NCBI GenBank assembly: GCA_017617145.1
Contig: JAFZWX010000076.1
Location: 1 to 14,380 of the forward strand
Direction: 5' to 3'
DNA from: Treponema sp.
GTDB lineage: Bacteria > Spirochaetota > Spirochaetia > Treponematales > Treponemataceae
DNA: 14,380 bases
Part shown: piece by piece, positions 14,380 through 14,380 of the stretch
Numbering within the stretch: position 1 is the first letter of the stretch
Layout of the letters: each line of letters begins with the position of its first letter
Made by a program: the position numbers and the translations under genes
Notes under the pieces: model-generated
Told to the model about the DNA's origin: nothing
Databases searched by the model: none
Seen by the model: the letters and a program-made list of their open reading frames with translations, nothing else

Positions 14380-14380
14380 A

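Overview
The window looks like chromosomal DNA of a spirochaete, most likely a host-associated Treponema-like species. This rests on moderate G+C, separate rpsO and pnp loci, a long single-chain PurL, many Lys/Asn-rich lipoproteins, and REP-like repeats whose translations give the stray peptides (VPEPVEGP, VIPNLFRDL) often seen in treponemal and other genomes. Genus assignment is an inference; no rRNA gene is present.

Layout, left to right. Positions 1-135 (minus) are the first 45 codons of pnp, with its own promoter and a leader carrying a REP-like hairpin. Positions about 344-808 hold a degenerate tandem array of 84-bp units, each with a long hairpin. Immediately downstream (827, plus) is a PD-(D/E)XK nuclease-like gene whose last 44 codons lie in the -1 frame behind an A7 run. 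A large orphan lipoprotein gene (1729-3564, minus) follows. Then come a REP-like hairpin, an intrinsic terminator, and rpsO (3704-3973, minus) with promoter and structured leader. About 3.6 kb of accessory DNA therefore separates rpsO from pnp, a pair usually adjacent in bacteria.

Diverging from rpsO is a tight plus-strand operon (4186-6861): an RluA-family pseudouridine synthase and two tandem outer-membrane proteases of the omptin family, joined by 4-nt and 8-nt overlaps. Both omptins keep the Asp-Asp/Asp-His catalytic set but none of the five OmpT residues known to bind lipopolysaccharide.

Converging on this operon from the right is a compact minus-strand operon (14379 down to 6851): purL, a thioredoxin-fold lipoprotein without CXXC, and two CNNM/CorC-type membrane proteins. 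The second CNNM has Gln in place of the conserved Glu of the GExxPK motif. The purL coding sequence contains an in-frame copy of the same 26-nt REP core found upstream of pnp.

The points most worth a second look are the tandem LPS-site-less omptins, the hairpin array joined to a nuclease-like gene with a slippery run, the CNNM pair with one altered ion-site residue, and the REP insertion inside purL.
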